Shown piece after piece: positions 63,364-64,000 of a DNA stretch of 64,000 bases (positions within the stretch are counted from its first letter, which is position 1; each line of letters begins with the position of its first letter). The stretch is from the NCBI RefSeq assembly GCF_900456775.1, contig NZ_UAUL01000012.1:1-64000 (forward strand). The letters are read 5' to 3'. The translations under genes were made by a program, and so were the position numbers. Below the pieces are notes generated by a model. That model was not told where the DNA came from and made no database searches. It saw only the letters and a program-made list of their open reading frames with translations. The stretch comes from Sarcina ventriculi. Lineage in GTDB: Bacteria; Bacillota; Clostridia; Clostridiales; Clostridiaceae.

Positions 63364-64000
63364 CTTCCTCACCACCTAAATCTATTCCTGTTTTTTCACT
63401 CATATCATTCCAAAGTTTTTTCTTGTTTACATTATGAATAATATTATACTTATTATCTTTTAAACTAATATCAAACTGACATATATGAGAGTAATCACAA
63501 TATTCGCAAACTGCCATATCTTTATCCTTACATGGCTTTATATCTATATTGCCACTTATCATTAAATCACAAATCTCTAATATTTTTTTGTTTACATACT
63601 CTCTTAAAATATCAAATTGCTTCATTGTTATCATTGAATCTTGTTTTCCTAGTTCTTCACCTTTATTCATTCTAGCTGGAATTATCATAGAATATTCTCC
63701 GCTCTCTAATTCATTATCCATAGCCTTAACTATTTTTATATCTTTAAGAAGCAATCCATCCATTTTTAGCTCTTTTAATACCTCAATGCTTATTTCATCA
63801 TCTTTTAGCTTTTTATCTGATTTAATTATAGGATCATCTAACTTAAAATAAAAAATAGCCCCTGGACAAGCTTGTTTATTAATTATTTCCTTAGAATTTT
63901 TAATGAGAGCGTCTAAATAAACTAAAAGTTGAATTTGAAGCCCATTATAAAATTTATTTAAATCAAATTTTTTATTTCCAGACTTATAATCTATTATCCT
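63353..64000 (-). CDS. addB: ATP-dependent helicase/deoxyribonuclease subunit B, 3' part (runs off the right edge)
   Basis: The C-terminal 215 residues of AddB are visible; the start lies to the right of the window. The open frame continues through the ATG at 63763 to the window edge without a stop: the first visible residues RIIDYKSGNKKFDLNKFYNG contain the RecB-nuclease DYKSG motif, followed by LQIQLLVYLDAL. Near the end the iron-sulfur cysteines of AddB occur as CEYCDYSHIC (C-x2-C-x5-C). It is upstream of addA with a short overlap, the usual addB-addA order. Confidence 0.93.
   Translation of the reverse strand, partial: RIIDYKSGNKKFDLNKFYNGLQIQLLVYLDALIKNSKEIINKQACPGAIFYFKLDDPIIKSDKKLKDDEISIEVLKELKMDGLLLKDIKIVKAMDNELESGEYSMIIPARMNKGEELGKQDSMITMKQFDILREYVNKKILEICDLMISGNIDIKPCKDKDMAVCEYCDYSHICQFDISLKDNKYNIIHNVNKKKLWNDMSEKTGIDLGGEEDGN

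Overview
The window is AT-rich (clearly under 35% GC by eye) with strong GGAGG-type ribosome binding sites. It carries bofA, butyryl-CoA genes, a large (Gram-positive type) SRP RNA and an anaerobic cobalamin pathway. Together these point to an anaerobic, spore-forming Firmicute, most likely Clostridium sensu stricto. The C. novyi / C. botulinum group III / C. tetani neighbourhood is a guess; species cannot be fixed from the sequence alone. Most genes lie on the minus strand.

Layout. 1-2260: start of an rRNA operon read leftward (promoter, leader, 16S, spacer, 5' end of 23S). 2616-4247: biotin genes bioB-bioY. 4425-6992: tcdA, a CAAX protease and the MTA/SAH nucleosidase. 7073-10362: a putative serine operon (class V aminotransferase, phosphoglycerate dehydrogenase, DUF1015 protein). 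10477-12417: two tiny Cys-rich proteins and a membrane protein. 12571-15782: dnaX-ybaB-recR-bofA. 15894-18888: folA (+) and a two-gene glycosyltransferase unit. 18989-19475: tRNA-Ser(GGA) and SRP RNA. 19744-23063: a small basic protein, a CobW-like GTPase, an unknown protein, tadA and a CNNM/CBS protein. 23171-25148: tRNA-Arg(CCT), a TetR regulator and an orphan Card1/Can2-like CARF nuclease. 25258-27144: a membrane-anchored unknown and a SigV/RsiV-like sigma/anti-sigma pair. 27380-30373: tRNA-Arg(ACG), pepT and an L,D-transpeptidase. 30456-36566: hbd-thl-crt-bcd-etfB-etfA, converting acetyl-CoA to butyryl-CoA. 36647-38191: an unknown protein and yhaM. 38301-55781: one cobalamin regulon of 19 genes behind a cobalamin riboswitch and terminator. 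55951-64000: cca, an ornithine/arginine decarboxylase-type enzyme, addA and the 3' end of addB.

How it works together. The cobalamin block encodes cobalt insertion (CbiK), the corrin ring methylations and contraction (CbiL, F, G, H, J, D, E, T, C), amidations (CbiA, CbiP), the aminopropanol arm (CobD, CbiB) and nucleotide loop assembly (CobU, CobS, CobT, CobC). Precorrin-2 synthesis, cobalt uptake and corrinoid adenosylation are not in the window and must be elsewhere if the pathway is complete. Less ordinary items are an orphan CARF nuclease with no CRISPR locus nearby, a second divergent CobU-like protein whose conserved motifs complement those of the main CobU, a Dph6-like ATP pyrophosphatase inside the B12 operon, a DUF1015 protein where a phosphoserine phosphatase might be expected, and a probable non-canonical AUU start on cobT. 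I found no prophage, insertion sequence, CRISPR array or clear new defence island.
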